DNA of 39,680 nt. Origin: Gammaproteobacteria bacterium (GTDB lineage Bacteria > Pseudomonadota > Gammaproteobacteria > Arenicellales > JAANXG01). The notes under the pieces were generated by a model that saw nothing but the letters and a program-made list of their open reading frames with translations, made no database searches and was not told the origin of the DNA. Position 1 is the stretch's first letter; the number at the start of each line of letters is the position of its first letter. The DNA lies in the NCBI GenBank assembly GCA_024639325.1, contig JAHEIO010000030.1:1-39680 (forward strand), written 5' to 3'. This document shows positions 8,100-15,559 of the stretch, in pieces. A program made the translations under genes and the position numbers.

Positions 8100-9198
8100 G
8101 TCTCCACTCCACTACCGCCCTTCCGGAGATCGCCTGGTCGCCAGGCTTTTCCAAAAATCAATCGAGGACGGTGGTTTCGATGTAGAGCTGGCCAGTGAGT
8201 TCAGATCGTGGGAGGGGGAGGGAGATCCGGAACGTCAGCAACAAATGCGGGAAACAGGGACCGAACTTGCCCATCGATTGGTCAGGGAGTATTCCGCCCC
8301 CGATAGCCAACCCGCACTCTGGTTTACCTACCATGTCTACCACAAGGCGCCGGACTGGATCGGCCCGGTCGTGTGTTCAAGCCTGAAGATCCCATACGTC
8401 ATCGCTGAAGCGTCTTTTGCCCCCAAACAGATTAACGGGCCATGGCATATCGGGCACGAGCAGTGCCGGGCGTGTATTCACTCGGCCGATGCGGTGATCA
8501 GTTTGAACCGGCAGGACGATCCCTGCCTTCGGGGCGTTTTGAAGCCGTCTTGTGAACTGGTTGAATTGAAGCCGTTTATCTCGCTTGAAGGCATTGACAC
8601 GATATCTGCTGACCGCGCGCAGGTGGCGCAAAGGTGGGGGGTGGCGGCTGATACGCCGTGGCTCGTTTGCGTGGCAATGATGCGTGAAGGGGACAAGCTT
8701 GCTTCATATCGCGAACTGGCCCAAACGCTGACCCTGGTGGAACAGGACAGCTGGCACTTGCTGATGATAGGTGACGGCCCCGCCAGGCAACGGATATCGA
8801 ACCTGTTCAAGCCGTTTGCGTCTCGTACGACGGAAACGGGGCTTTTGTCACGACAAGAAATCTACACCGTTTTGAGATCCAGTGACCTTTATGTCTGGCC
8901 GGCTGTCAACGAGGCATATGGCATGGCACTGCTCGAGGCGCAAGCCTGCGGTTTGCCGGTGGTGGCATCAGCGGTCGGGGGCATCCCGCAGATCGTTGCG
9001 CATGGAACTACGGGTCTGTTGGCACCGTCGAATGACACGCAAACGCTGAGTCGGTACATTCGCGAATTTATTCACAATCCGGATCTGGGGAAGAAAATGG
9101 GTGCGCGCGCACAAGAAAAATGCATGAGAGAGCACAATATTCATCACGCCACGACCGTCCAGGCAGAACTTTTTTCCAGGCTTATCGACAAAGCATGA
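8071..9198 (+). CDS. GT4 family glycosyltransferase
   Basis: 375-residue GT-B glycosyltransferase. The donor-binding EX7E motif is intact in NEAYGMALLEAQACGLPVVAS, followed by GGIPQIV and the LLAPSND loop. The frame is open from TTG 8029, but I chose TTG at 8071 because it begins MKIAYYAPLKSP, and many members of this group begin M(R/K)IAYYAPLK followed by a PSGDR-like loop, seen here as RPSGDR. There is no clear ribosome binding site; the 29-bp overlap with the upstream glycosyltransferase suggests coupled translation. The next gene starts on its stop codon (ATGA). Sugar donor and acceptor are unknown. Confidence 0.88.
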   Translation: MKIAYYAPLKSPLHYRPSGDRLVARLFQKSIEDGGFDVELASEFRSWEGEGDPERQQQMRETGTELAHRLVREYSAPDSQPALWFTYHVYHKAPDWIGPVVCSSLKIPYVIAEASFAPKQINGPWHIGHEQCRACIHSADAVISLNRQDDPCLRGVLKPSCELVELKPFISLEGIDTISADRAQVAQRWGVAADTPWLVCVAMMREGDKLASYRELAQTLTLVEQDSWHLLMIGDGPARQRISNLFKPFASRTTETGLLSRQEIYTVLRSSDLYVWPAVNEAYGMALLEAQACGLPVVASAVGGIPQIVAHGTTGLLAPSNDTQTLSRYIREFIHNPDLGKKMGARAQEKCMREHNIHHATTVQAELFSRLIDKA

Positions 9199-9776
9199 CT
9201 TATTTCGTAATGGTTCGGCACGGTCGTACTGAATGGAACGCGGCGGGCCGAATACAGGGACACACCGATGTTCCGCTCTCTGAAGAGGGCCGGAGGCAGG
9301 TCAGCAGACAGAGAATTCCCGGCCACTACAAAAATGCCAGATGGGTGAGCAGTCCGCTGGTGCGTGCCGTTCAGACGGCGCAATTGATGGGCTGCAGTGA
9401 TCCCGAGTTGGAACGGGCGTTGATGGAGATGAACTGGGGTGAATGGGAAGGCCTGACGCTGTCGGATTTGCGGCAAAGGCATCGGAATGCGATGCGGCAC
9501 AATGAGGACCGCGGTCTGGACTTCAGGCCCACGGGTGGAGAGAGCCCGCGGGATGTTCAGGAGCGCGTGATGGAATGGATGGGAAAGAAGGTCGACGCGT
9601 CGACGCCGGTCGTAGCCGTAACTCACAAGGGCGTGATTCGCGCGACGCTGAGCAAAGCCACCGGCTGGGACATGATCGGTCCGCCCCCCCTGGTGCTCGA
9701 CTGGACCTGTGCGCATGTGTTTTCGATGGATGAAAACAAATTTCTGAAGCTGTCCATGGCTAATGTCCCGTTGTAG
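9195..9776 (+). CDS. Histidine phosphatase (RHG) family protein
   Basis: 193-residue member of the phosphoglycerate-mutase-like phosphatases, with the phospho-accepting VRHGRTEWN near the N-terminus, the RAVQTAQ segment, the general acid region MNWGEWEG and the second catalytic histidine in AVTHKGVIRA. The start at 9195 overlaps the stop of the preceding glycosyltransferase as ATGA; the longer frame from 9120 overlaps that gene and lacks similarity. Relatives of this size (CobC, GpmB, PhoE types) remove phosphate from sugar phosphates or cofactors. Because it closes a glycosyltransferase operon, dephosphorylation of a sugar phosphate or glycosylated intermediate is a reasonable inference; removal of a phosphate placed by the nearby HprK-like kinase is possible but untested. 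Confidence 0.9.
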   Translation: MTYFVMVRHGRTEWNAAGRIQGHTDVPLSEEGRRQVSRQRIPGHYKNARWVSSPLVRAVQTAQLMGCSDPELERALMEMNWGEWEGLTLSDLRQRHRNAMRHNEDRGLDFRPTGGESPRDVQERVMEWMGKKVDASTPVVAVTHKGVIRATLSKATGWDMIGPPPLVLDWTCAHVFSMDENKFLKLSMANVPL

Positions 9777-9865
9777 CCGGAGATGGTCAAGCACGAAGAC
9801 GGCGCCGCTCACACGCCGACCCGGAGTAGCTGGAATCGTAACGTCAGTACTGAATCAGCGGTTAG

Positions 9866-10492
9866 TCAGCTGCAGGAACTTTGCAATAGTGCGATCTGTT
9901 TTCGCATGTTGTCCCTCGCCGGTGCCTCCAATTGTGCCTTGAAAAACTCCGTGGAGTACACGCTCGGCCTGTCCAAAAGCATCCGCAGGAATCCGATGTT
10001 TTTTTGCGCAAACTCCCGATCGCTCATTGCCGGAAACTCGTTTCTCACTTTGCGACTGTCTATCACAAACTCGTTCCAGGGAAGCCCGAAGCTCGACAGA
10101 TCGATATCGACGACGTATTGCTCGTCAGGCACCTGCGGAGCGTAGTCATGGATCGTCGCCATGATCAGGCGACAAACCTGCTCCACGAGGTCATCGCTCA
10201 TCATTCCCGTGGCGCTTCTTTTGAATCGCTCCGCGCTTTCCTGCTCGTTGTTGGGGGATTGCGGGTCGTACTCGACATCGTGGAACCACAACGCAAGTTC
10301 AATGGCGTTTGCATCTTCCATTGAATCGCGCGCGCGATCGAACTGCCGCAGACAGTGTTCGATATGGGCGCCGGTATGGTAGTGGCGATGCGGTTCGCTA
10401 TAGCTGTCTTCGATACCCATGAACAGGGCATCCGCCGAATCTCTGCGCCCGCAACACCGGGACCAGAGCGCGACGAACCTGTCCTGATCCAT
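9866..10492 (-). CDS. HD-domain protein, predicted metal-dependent phosphohydrolase (COG4339 type)
   Basis: 208 residues with the pattern of the COG4339 family of small HD proteins: RHYHTGAHIEHCL near residues 36-48 and LALWFHDVEYD near 66-76, giving the His...His-Asp metal ligands, with a further HDY near residue 114. Members are cytoplasmic and their substrates are poorly known, though nucleotides or phosphoesters are likely for the superfamily. It is the third gene of a minus-strand set behind a MurG-like glycosyltransferase and a cNMP-binding-domain protein, 16 bp after the latter. It converges with the histidine phosphatase gene (89 bp between them, no clear terminator). The pairing with a cNMP-binding domain hints at a nucleotide-related role, which is only inference. 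Confidence 0.85.
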   Translation of the reverse strand: MDQDRFVALWSRCCGRRDSADALFMGIEDSYSEPHRHYHTGAHIEHCLRQFDRARDSMEDANAIELALWFHDVEYDPQSPNNEQESAERFKRSATGMMSDDLVEQVCRLIMATIHDYAPQVPDEQYVVDIDLSSFGLPWNEFVIDSRKVRNEFPAMSDREFAQKNIGFLRMLLDRPSVYSTEFFKAQLEAPARDNMRKQIALLQSSCS

Positions 10493-10508
10493 GGCAAGCA
10501 GTCGTTTT

Positions 10509-11000
10509 CTACTCAGAGTCTCCGACTTCCTCGAGCCGGTTTTGCAGACGCTCTATCTCCTGGCTGAGGTTTTGCATCATGTTCGTGGATTCGGCCAGTT
10601 TGAGGCTCAACTGACGCATCACGTCCAGCGCGACTTCCGGGCTGTTGGACAGCAGTTTCAAAAAAGCATCGTTTGATATTCGCAGGGTACGGACAGGGCC
10701 CTTGGCACGCAGCGTAGCCGATCGGGGTAAATTGGTAAGGACCGCCATTTCCCCGATTATTTCATTCTTACCCCGGGTTACCACGGGCACCATGCCCTCG
10801 TCCGTCTCCACCAGGATCTCGACTTCTCCGGACATGATCACGTAAGCGCTGTCCGACGGATCGTTGATGTGGAACAGAATGTCCTGATCGTGAAATTCCA
10901 CCGCTTCGCTGGTAAATGCCATCAGCTTGAGCTTGGATGCCCCGAGTCTCGAGAACATCGGAACTTTTTTCAGTTCCTCGGCTTCCTGGTACAGATCCAC
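10509..11000 (-). CDS. Cyclic-nucleotide-binding domain protein with C-terminal coiled coil
   Basis: 163 residues from a GTG start. A single Crp-type beta-roll occupies most of the chain (PMFSRLGASKLKLMAF, then the FHINDPSDSAYVIMSGEVEILVE strands, then the phosphate-binding-cassette-like IIGEMAVLTNLPRSATLRA). After it comes a helical tail (about the last 35 residues, LKLAESTNMMQNLSQEIERL) with heptad-like spacing, and no helix-turn-helix. It is therefore not a Crp/Fnr transcription factor; it resembles sensor or scaffold proteins that bind cNMP and dimerise. The cassette carries GEMAVLTNLPRSAT, close to the GELALLxxxPRxAT consensus, so nucleotide binding is possible. The frame extends to TTG 11069; I prefer GTG 11000, which gives VDLYQEAEELKKVPMF as the natural N-terminus. 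Confidence 0.82.
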   Translation of the reverse strand: MDLYQEAEELKKVPMFSRLGASKLKLMAFTSEAVEFHDQDILFHINDPSDSAYVIMSGEVEILVETDEGMVPVVTRGKNEIIGEMAVLTNLPRSATLRAKGPVRTLRISNDAFLKLLSNSPEVALDVMRQLSLKLAESTNMMQNLSQEIERLQNRLEEVGDSE

Positions 11001-11086
11001 AGTTCGCGCTGACCCTGTCTTAAGTGAGTACTGTTGATTAAGACTGACACGCAATGAAAAGCAAATCAAGGCGAACTGTCCGGAAT

Positions 11087-12307
11087 TCAGGTAGCGCGCT
11101 GGGCGACCATCGAAGTTGGTGAGTACTGTTTCTCCAGGAGGTGTTTTACGCGCTGGTGAACAGTGGTTAGCCCGTCCAGGATGCCTCCGATATTCGCTTC
11201 ACTTGGCAGAGGTTGGTCTGGCAGTCGCCTGAGTGCGACAGCCATTGTTTTCCAGTCGCGCGGACCGTCACCATCCAGCATCTTCACCAAGCCAAGCTCC
11301 TGAGCGTGCCGCGCCCTGATCAGCTGCTCCTTGCGGGGGGTCGAACGGGGCACCAGCAGCGCGCGCTTGTTCAGGGAAAGAATTTCGCAGAACGTGTTGT
11401 ACCCGCCCATGGCAACGATACTGTCTGCATGCAGCATGAGCACTTCGATATGGCTCTCGAAGGTGAGCACCGTTACGTTGTCAAGCCGCTCGATGCGCTC
11501 ACGAAATTCATGCTGATCCGACGCCGACATGAATGGTCCCAGAACGATCACCGCTTTTTGATCCAGACCGGCATCGTGCTCATAGGCGCGAATTATCCAA
11601 TCGATCATCGTCGCACCGTCTCCGCCTCCGCCGGCGGTCACCAGAATGTACGGCTTGTCAAGCGATATGGGCTGGGTCAAGGAAGCATCATGCGGCACGT
11701 AGCGCGGCAGGTATCCCGTATATATGGTTTTGTCGCGGACCTCTGCGGGCACGTCTATTCCCTTCATAGTGTCCCCCATGAGCGGCACTCCGTATATCCA
11801 GATCTCGCTGTAAAGATCCCTGAGCGCGGGCATTGCCTTTTTACGTTCCCATTCTTCACGTAATTCCCTCGGGGCATCCATGACGTCGCGCAGACCCAGC
11901 ACGTTGTGAACCCCGCGCCCCTTGAGCATGGCCAGGGTCTCGCCTACTTCCCCGCGCAGGCCCACGGGTTCCTTGTCCACCAGGAACAGATCGGGAGAAA
12001 ACATGTCGGCTGTGTGGCGGATGATCGATGAGCGCAGGGCGAGCGTGTCGTCGAGATCGATGTGCAGTCCCAGGGAGGTGTATTCCCCATTGTGGAGTTT
12101 GATCACGCCCGGTATGCGCACGAAATCGACGCGCGCGCGAAAGTCGAAGCTGCCTATGATGGGTGACCCCGACAGTATGAGAACGCTCAATCCCTTGTAG
12201 CGATCGACGAGATCGTGTGCGATGGCCCGGCATCGCCTCAAATGCCCCAACCCGAATGAGTCGTGGCTGTAGATCAGTATTCGGGCGCCATCCAGGCGTT
12301 CTGTCAT
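11087..12307 (-). CDS. MurG-like glycosyltransferase, COG4671 type
   Basis: 406 residues. The N-terminus ILIYSHDSFGLGHLRRCRAIA is the hallmark of COG4671 predicted glycosyltransferases, GT-B enzymes distantly related to MurG/GT28. The C-terminal half contains the glycine-rich LVTAGGGGDGATM donor loop and MGGYNTFCEILSLNKRALLVPR, matching the family's nucleotide-sugar site. ATG at 12307 is used because the frame upstream of it only offers a GTG at 12352 and carries no similarity. It heads the minus-strand group with the cNMP-binding and HD genes, and lies 72 bp after the ornithine cyclodeaminase-like gene on the same strand. As the third glycosyltransferase within 6 kb it supports a glycan or glycoconjugate role for this region. 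Confidence 0.85.
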   Translation of the reverse strand: MTERLDGARILIYSHDSFGLGHLRRCRAIAHDLVDRYKGLSVLILSGSPIIGSFDFRARVDFVRIPGVIKLHNGEYTSLGLHIDLDDTLALRSSIIRHTADMFSPDLFLVDKEPVGLRGEVGETLAMLKGRGVHNVLGLRDVMDAPRELREEWERKKAMPALRDLYSEIWIYGVPLMGDTMKGIDVPAEVRDKTIYTGYLPRYVPHDASLTQPISLDKPYILVTAGGGGDGATMIDWIIRAYEHDAGLDQKAVIVLGPFMSASDQHEFRERIERLDNVTVLTFESHIEVLMLHADSIVAMGGYNTFCEILSLNKRALLVPRSTPRKEQLIRARHAQELGLVKMLDGDGPRDWKTMAVALRRLPDQPLPSEANIGGILDGLTTVHQRVKHLLEKQYSPTSMVAQRAT

Positions 12308-12379
12308 CGGGGGTTTTGTGCTATCACATGCCGCTGACCGCTCAGGGTACACCAGAAATGCCGCATTTAGCAGTCCCGG

Positions 12380-13330
12380 TCAGTGGTTTTCGTTGATTCT
12401 TTCCATCAGGAAGCGGGTCGTCATCAGGTCCAGATGGCCGCCGCCGCCATTTTTGAACAGCGTGATTTGATCGTCTCCGGCCCTGCCGGTATGCCGGCCG
12501 CGGCACAAATCGTAGAGATCGGCAACGATGTCCTCCTCGTCGATGACCCCGTTGGCGATGGGAATCATGATTTCACCGACATCGTGAACGGTGGTTGCTC
12601 TTGAATCGACGAAGGTCGTTGCGACACGAAAACAATCGTCGTCCGCTTCCCTCATGTCGGGCGTGAAAGCACCGACGAGATCCAAGTGGGTGCCGGGGCG
12701 CAACCACTCCCCCTGAACAAGAGGTTGTTTGGCCATGGTTGCACAGGATATGACGTCTGCCGAGCGCACCGCTTTCTCGAGTACCGCAGCGTGTTCTATC
12801 GTAACCCCGGATAATTCGAGTTCGTCTGCGAGTTGGCGGGCTTTACCTGCCGACCGGTTCCATATCGAGACGGACCGGATCGAAGGTCGGGCCGCGCAGT
12901 GGGCGGATATCAGGTGTGCCGCCATCGCACCTGCCCCGACCATGAGTAAATGATCCGCGTCTTTGCGGGCGAGATACATCGCCCCGAGAGCCGAATCCGC
13001 CGCTGTTTTCCTGAAGGTCAACGCCGTCCCGTCAACCGCAGCCAGCGGAGCTCCGCTGTCGCCGTCGAACAGAACATAGATCGCCTGCACCGCGGGAAGA
13101 GAGCGGGTCGGGTTGCCGGGAAAAATCGTCACCAGTTTCATCCCGACTGCCTTGTCATGCTGCCATGCGGCACGGATCAGCAGGTGGTTGGTCACCCCGT
13201 CGCCGACGGGTTGCGCGAGTAGCAGGTCCCGCATCTCCTGGGTGTCTTCACGGTGAAGTCGATCGAGTCCTCTGATCAGCGACGGGAAATCCAGCGCATC
13301 GTGGACCTGCCCGGCATCAATGAATCGCAT
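12380..13330 (-). CDS. Ornithine cyclodeaminase / mu-crystallin family protein
   Basis: 316-residue NAD(P)-dependent enzyme of the OCD/mu-crystallin family, whose members include ornithine cyclodeaminase, alanine dehydrogenase and delta-1-pyrroline-2-carboxylate reductase. Seen are the KLVTIFPGNP and FRKTAADSALGAMYL segments of the catalytic domain and the Rossmann loop MVGAGAMAAHLISAH. The Rx(T)AA(x)SALA-type segment is closer to the ketimine reductase branch than to true ornithine cyclodeaminase, but the substrate cannot be fixed. The start at 13330 (MRFIDAGQV) has a good GGGGAG ribosome binding site; the longer frame to 13384 is unsupported. It is divergent from hyuA with 152 bp between, suggesting joint control with the hydantoinase locus. 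Confidence 0.88.
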   Translation of the reverse strand: MRFIDAGQVHDALDFPSLIRGLDRLHREDTQEMRDLLLAQPVGDGVTNHLLIRAAWQHDKAVGMKLVTIFPGNPTRSLPAVQAIYVLFDGDSGAPLAAVDGTALTFRKTAADSALGAMYLARKDADHLLMVGAGAMAAHLISAHCAARPSIRSVSIWNRSAGKARQLADELELSGVTIEHAAVLEKAVRSADVISCATMAKQPLVQGEWLRPGTHLDLVGAFTPDMREADDDCFRVATTFVDSRATTVHDVGEIMIPIANGVIDEEDIVADLYDLCRGRHTGRAGDDQITLFKNGGGGHLDLMTTRFLMERINENH

Positions 13331-13451
13331 CACTCTCCCCTTTTGATTGTGCGGGCCCATCGGGCCGGGAATTCCGCCACTCACCCCGAAATCAGAATTC
13401 AGCGAAAGCGCGCAGAAGTAGTGTTGTCCGTGGAATTCTGTGGTAAATTTT

Positions 13452-13461
13452 GTGTATACAC
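13452..13461. promoter_or_regulatory. Palindromic candidate operator for the GntR/FCD regulator
   Basis: GTGTATACAC is a perfect 10-bp palindrome 21 bp upstream of the hyuA start, inside the divergent region between the ornithine-cyclodeaminase-like gene and hyuA. GntR regulators of the FadR/FCD group commonly bind palindromes centred on GTATAC or GT-N(2-3)-AC, and such a regulator is encoded at 19682-20431 at the end of the same locus. A related half-site GGTGTAC follows at 13462-13468. Assignment of the site to that regulator is inference. Confidence 0.4.
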
Positions 13462-13482
13462 GGTGTACGCATAGGTTGCTTT

Positions 13483-15552
13483 ATGAGCTGGACTATCGGC
13501 GTAGACGTCGGCGGTACATTTACCGATTTTTTTGTCCTGGATGACGCCTCGCACAAAATCCATGTGGCCAAATGGCCCTCCACGCCCGCGGATCCCGCGC
13601 AGGCGATTCTGCAAGGTCTGCGGAAAATGTCCAGGCAGTTCGGGGTCGTGCTCGAGCAGGCCCGTCATCTGTCCCATGGTACCACGGTCGGCACCAACGC
13701 GTTGATCCAGCGCAAGGGCGGCAGGCCCTTGCTGATCACGACCCGGGGTTTTCGGGACCTTCTCGAGATCGGCCGTCAGACCCGTCCCCATATGTATGAT
13801 CTCAATAAGGACAATCCACCGCCTCTGGTGCCGCGTCGGAGACGTCTCGAAGTGCATGAACGAATCAACGCCGACGGCACCGTGCTTCAGGATATCGATC
13901 GGGAGCAGGTCGAGGACTTGCTCGATTCCATAGATGATGATGTCGACTGCGTTGCCGTGTGTTTCCTGTTTTCTTTCGTCAACAAGAAACACGAAAGGGC
14001 TGTCGCGGAGATGATCCAGAATAAAGCAGATAGAAGGTTCCATGTTTCGATTTCATCGGAGGTTCAGCCGGAGTTCCGCGAATACGAGCGGTTTTCCACG
14101 ACCGTGCTGAATGCTTACCTGCAGCCTGTAATGGCACACTATCTTGAGAACCTCGAGCAGGGAGTGCTCAAGGCGTTGCCTCGAGCTCGCCTCGGTATAA
14201 ACCAGTCCGCAGGCGGACTGATGTCAGCCCGGAGAGCAAGGTCGTTTCCGGTGCGCACCGCTCTGTCCGGGCCGGCGGCGGGGGTTGTCGGTGCGGTATA
14301 CGTGGCGCGCTCGGCCCGGCGCGCCAATGTCATTACGCTTGATATGGGTGGAACGAGCGCGGATGTCGCGCTCGTTCGGGACTACCGTGCGGACGTCGCC
14401 TATGAAAGGCAGGTAGCCGGATTCTCGGTCCGGCTGCCCATGGTGGACATCGAGACGGTGGGTGCGGGCGGTGGTTCGATCGCGTGGTTCGACCGGGATG
14501 GATTGCTGAAAGTCGGCCCGGCGAGCGCCGGTGCCGAGCCGGGTCCGGCATGCTACAACAGGGGTGGGGAAAGGCCCACCGTTACGGATGCCAACCTGAT
14601 ACTGGGCAGGTTGTCCCCCGGGGGGCTGATCGGTGGTGAGATGGAGCTCAGCATGGCGCTCGCACGACAGGCCATGGAACCCATTGCCGCAGAGCTCGGA
14701 AGTTCCATCGAGCATGCGGCCTGGGGCGTACTCGGGATCGTTGTGTCCAACATGGTCCGCACCATCCGAACGGTTTCCGTCGAGCGCGGTCATGATCCCA
14801 AGGGTTTCAGCCTGATGCCTTTTGGAGGCGCGGGACCCCTACACGCACGGGATGTCGCCGTTTCGCTGGGGATGGAAGAGATCGTCGTGCCGCTGTCGCC
14901 GGGCATCGTCTGTGCCCAGGGCCTGATCGTCTCGGATCTCAAAGAGGATTTTGTGATCAGCCATAGAACGTTGGTCGAAAAGGGCGAGGAAAAGAGCTGT
15001 CGATCGATCGTTGAAGAACTGCTCGGTCTTGCGAATGAATGGTTCAAATCCGAACAGATCGACCCTGATCGCAGACATCTGGAACTTCGTCTCGACGCCC
15101 GCTACGTCGGACAGAACTTCGAACTCGAGGTTGGAATTGCGCGGGGAGGCACGCTCGATCCTGAATGTATGCCCGATTCGGAAAGACTGAAGGAGCTGTT
15201 CTTCGAAGCGCATGAAACCAGCTATGGATACTTCAACCCCGATGACGAGGTGGAGGTAATCAACTTCAGGTTGACCGCACGTGCCGGGCGTACATTGGAA
15301 AGCCCATCGGGGCCGTCAGCATCGCGCAGCGGGCAGCCGCAGGTTGCTGCCGTCCGGGAAGTCTGGTTCGAAGACGGCGGACCGGTGGAGACCGGCATCG
15401 TCGATCGCGGTCAGCTTCAGCCCGGTCACGAGATAACGGGGCCCGCGATTATCGAGCAGCTGGATACCACAACGCCGGTGTATCCGGGCGACCGGGCTGA
15501 GGTGGACAAAGCGGGCAATCTGATCATCAGAATCGACGGCAATCAGGAATGA
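13483..15552 (+). CDS. hyuA: Hydantoinase/oxoprolinase subunit A
   Basis: 689 residues, standard for the ATP-binding HyuA subunit of N-methylhydantoinase/oxoprolinase-type enzymes. The N-terminal phosphate loop IGVDVGGTFTDFFVLDD begins at residue 5, GTTVGTNALIQRKG follows near residue 70, and the second ATPase motif TLDMGGTSADVALVRD is near residue 285, with the SVERGHDP and PFGGAGPLHA segments after that. These enzymes open cyclic amides (5-oxoproline, hydantoins, N-methylhydantoin) using ATP, and relatives carboxylate ketones. The start at 13483 (MSWTIGVD) is chosen over the upstream frame start at 13450. hyuB follows after 7 bp. A strand of the acetone/acetophenone carboxylase branch cannot be excluded, but no third subunit is present. 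Confidence 0.92.
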   Translation: MSWTIGVDVGGTFTDFFVLDDASHKIHVAKWPSTPADPAQAILQGLRKMSRQFGVVLEQARHLSHGTTVGTNALIQRKGGRPLLITTRGFRDLLEIGRQTRPHMYDLNKDNPPPLVPRRRRLEVHERINADGTVLQDIDREQVEDLLDSIDDDVDCVAVCFLFSFVNKKHERAVAEMIQNKADRRFHVSISSEVQPEFREYERFSTTVLNAYLQPVMAHYLENLEQGVLKALPRARLGINQSAGGLMSARRARSFPVRTALSGPAAGVVGAVYVARSARRANVITLDMGGTSADVALVRDYRADVAYERQVAGFSVRLPMVDIETVGAGGGSIAWFDRDGLLKVGPASAGAEPGPACYNRGGERPTVTDANLILGRLSPGGLIGGEMELSMALARQAMEPIAAELGSSIEHAAWGVLGIVVSNMVRTIRTVSVERGHDPKGFSLMPFGGAGPLHARDVAVSLGMEEIVVPLSPGIVCAQGLIVSDLKEDFVISHRTLVEKGEEKSCRSIVEELLGLANEWFKSEQIDPDRRHLELRLDARYVGQNFELEVGIARGGTLDPECMPDSERLKELFFEAHETSYGYFNPDDEVEVINFRLTARAGRTLESPSGPSASRSGQPQVAAVREVWFEDGGPVETGIVDRGQLQPGHEITGPAIIEQLDTTTPVYPGDRAEVDKAGNLIIRIDGNQE

Positions 15553-15559
15553 CGAGGCA

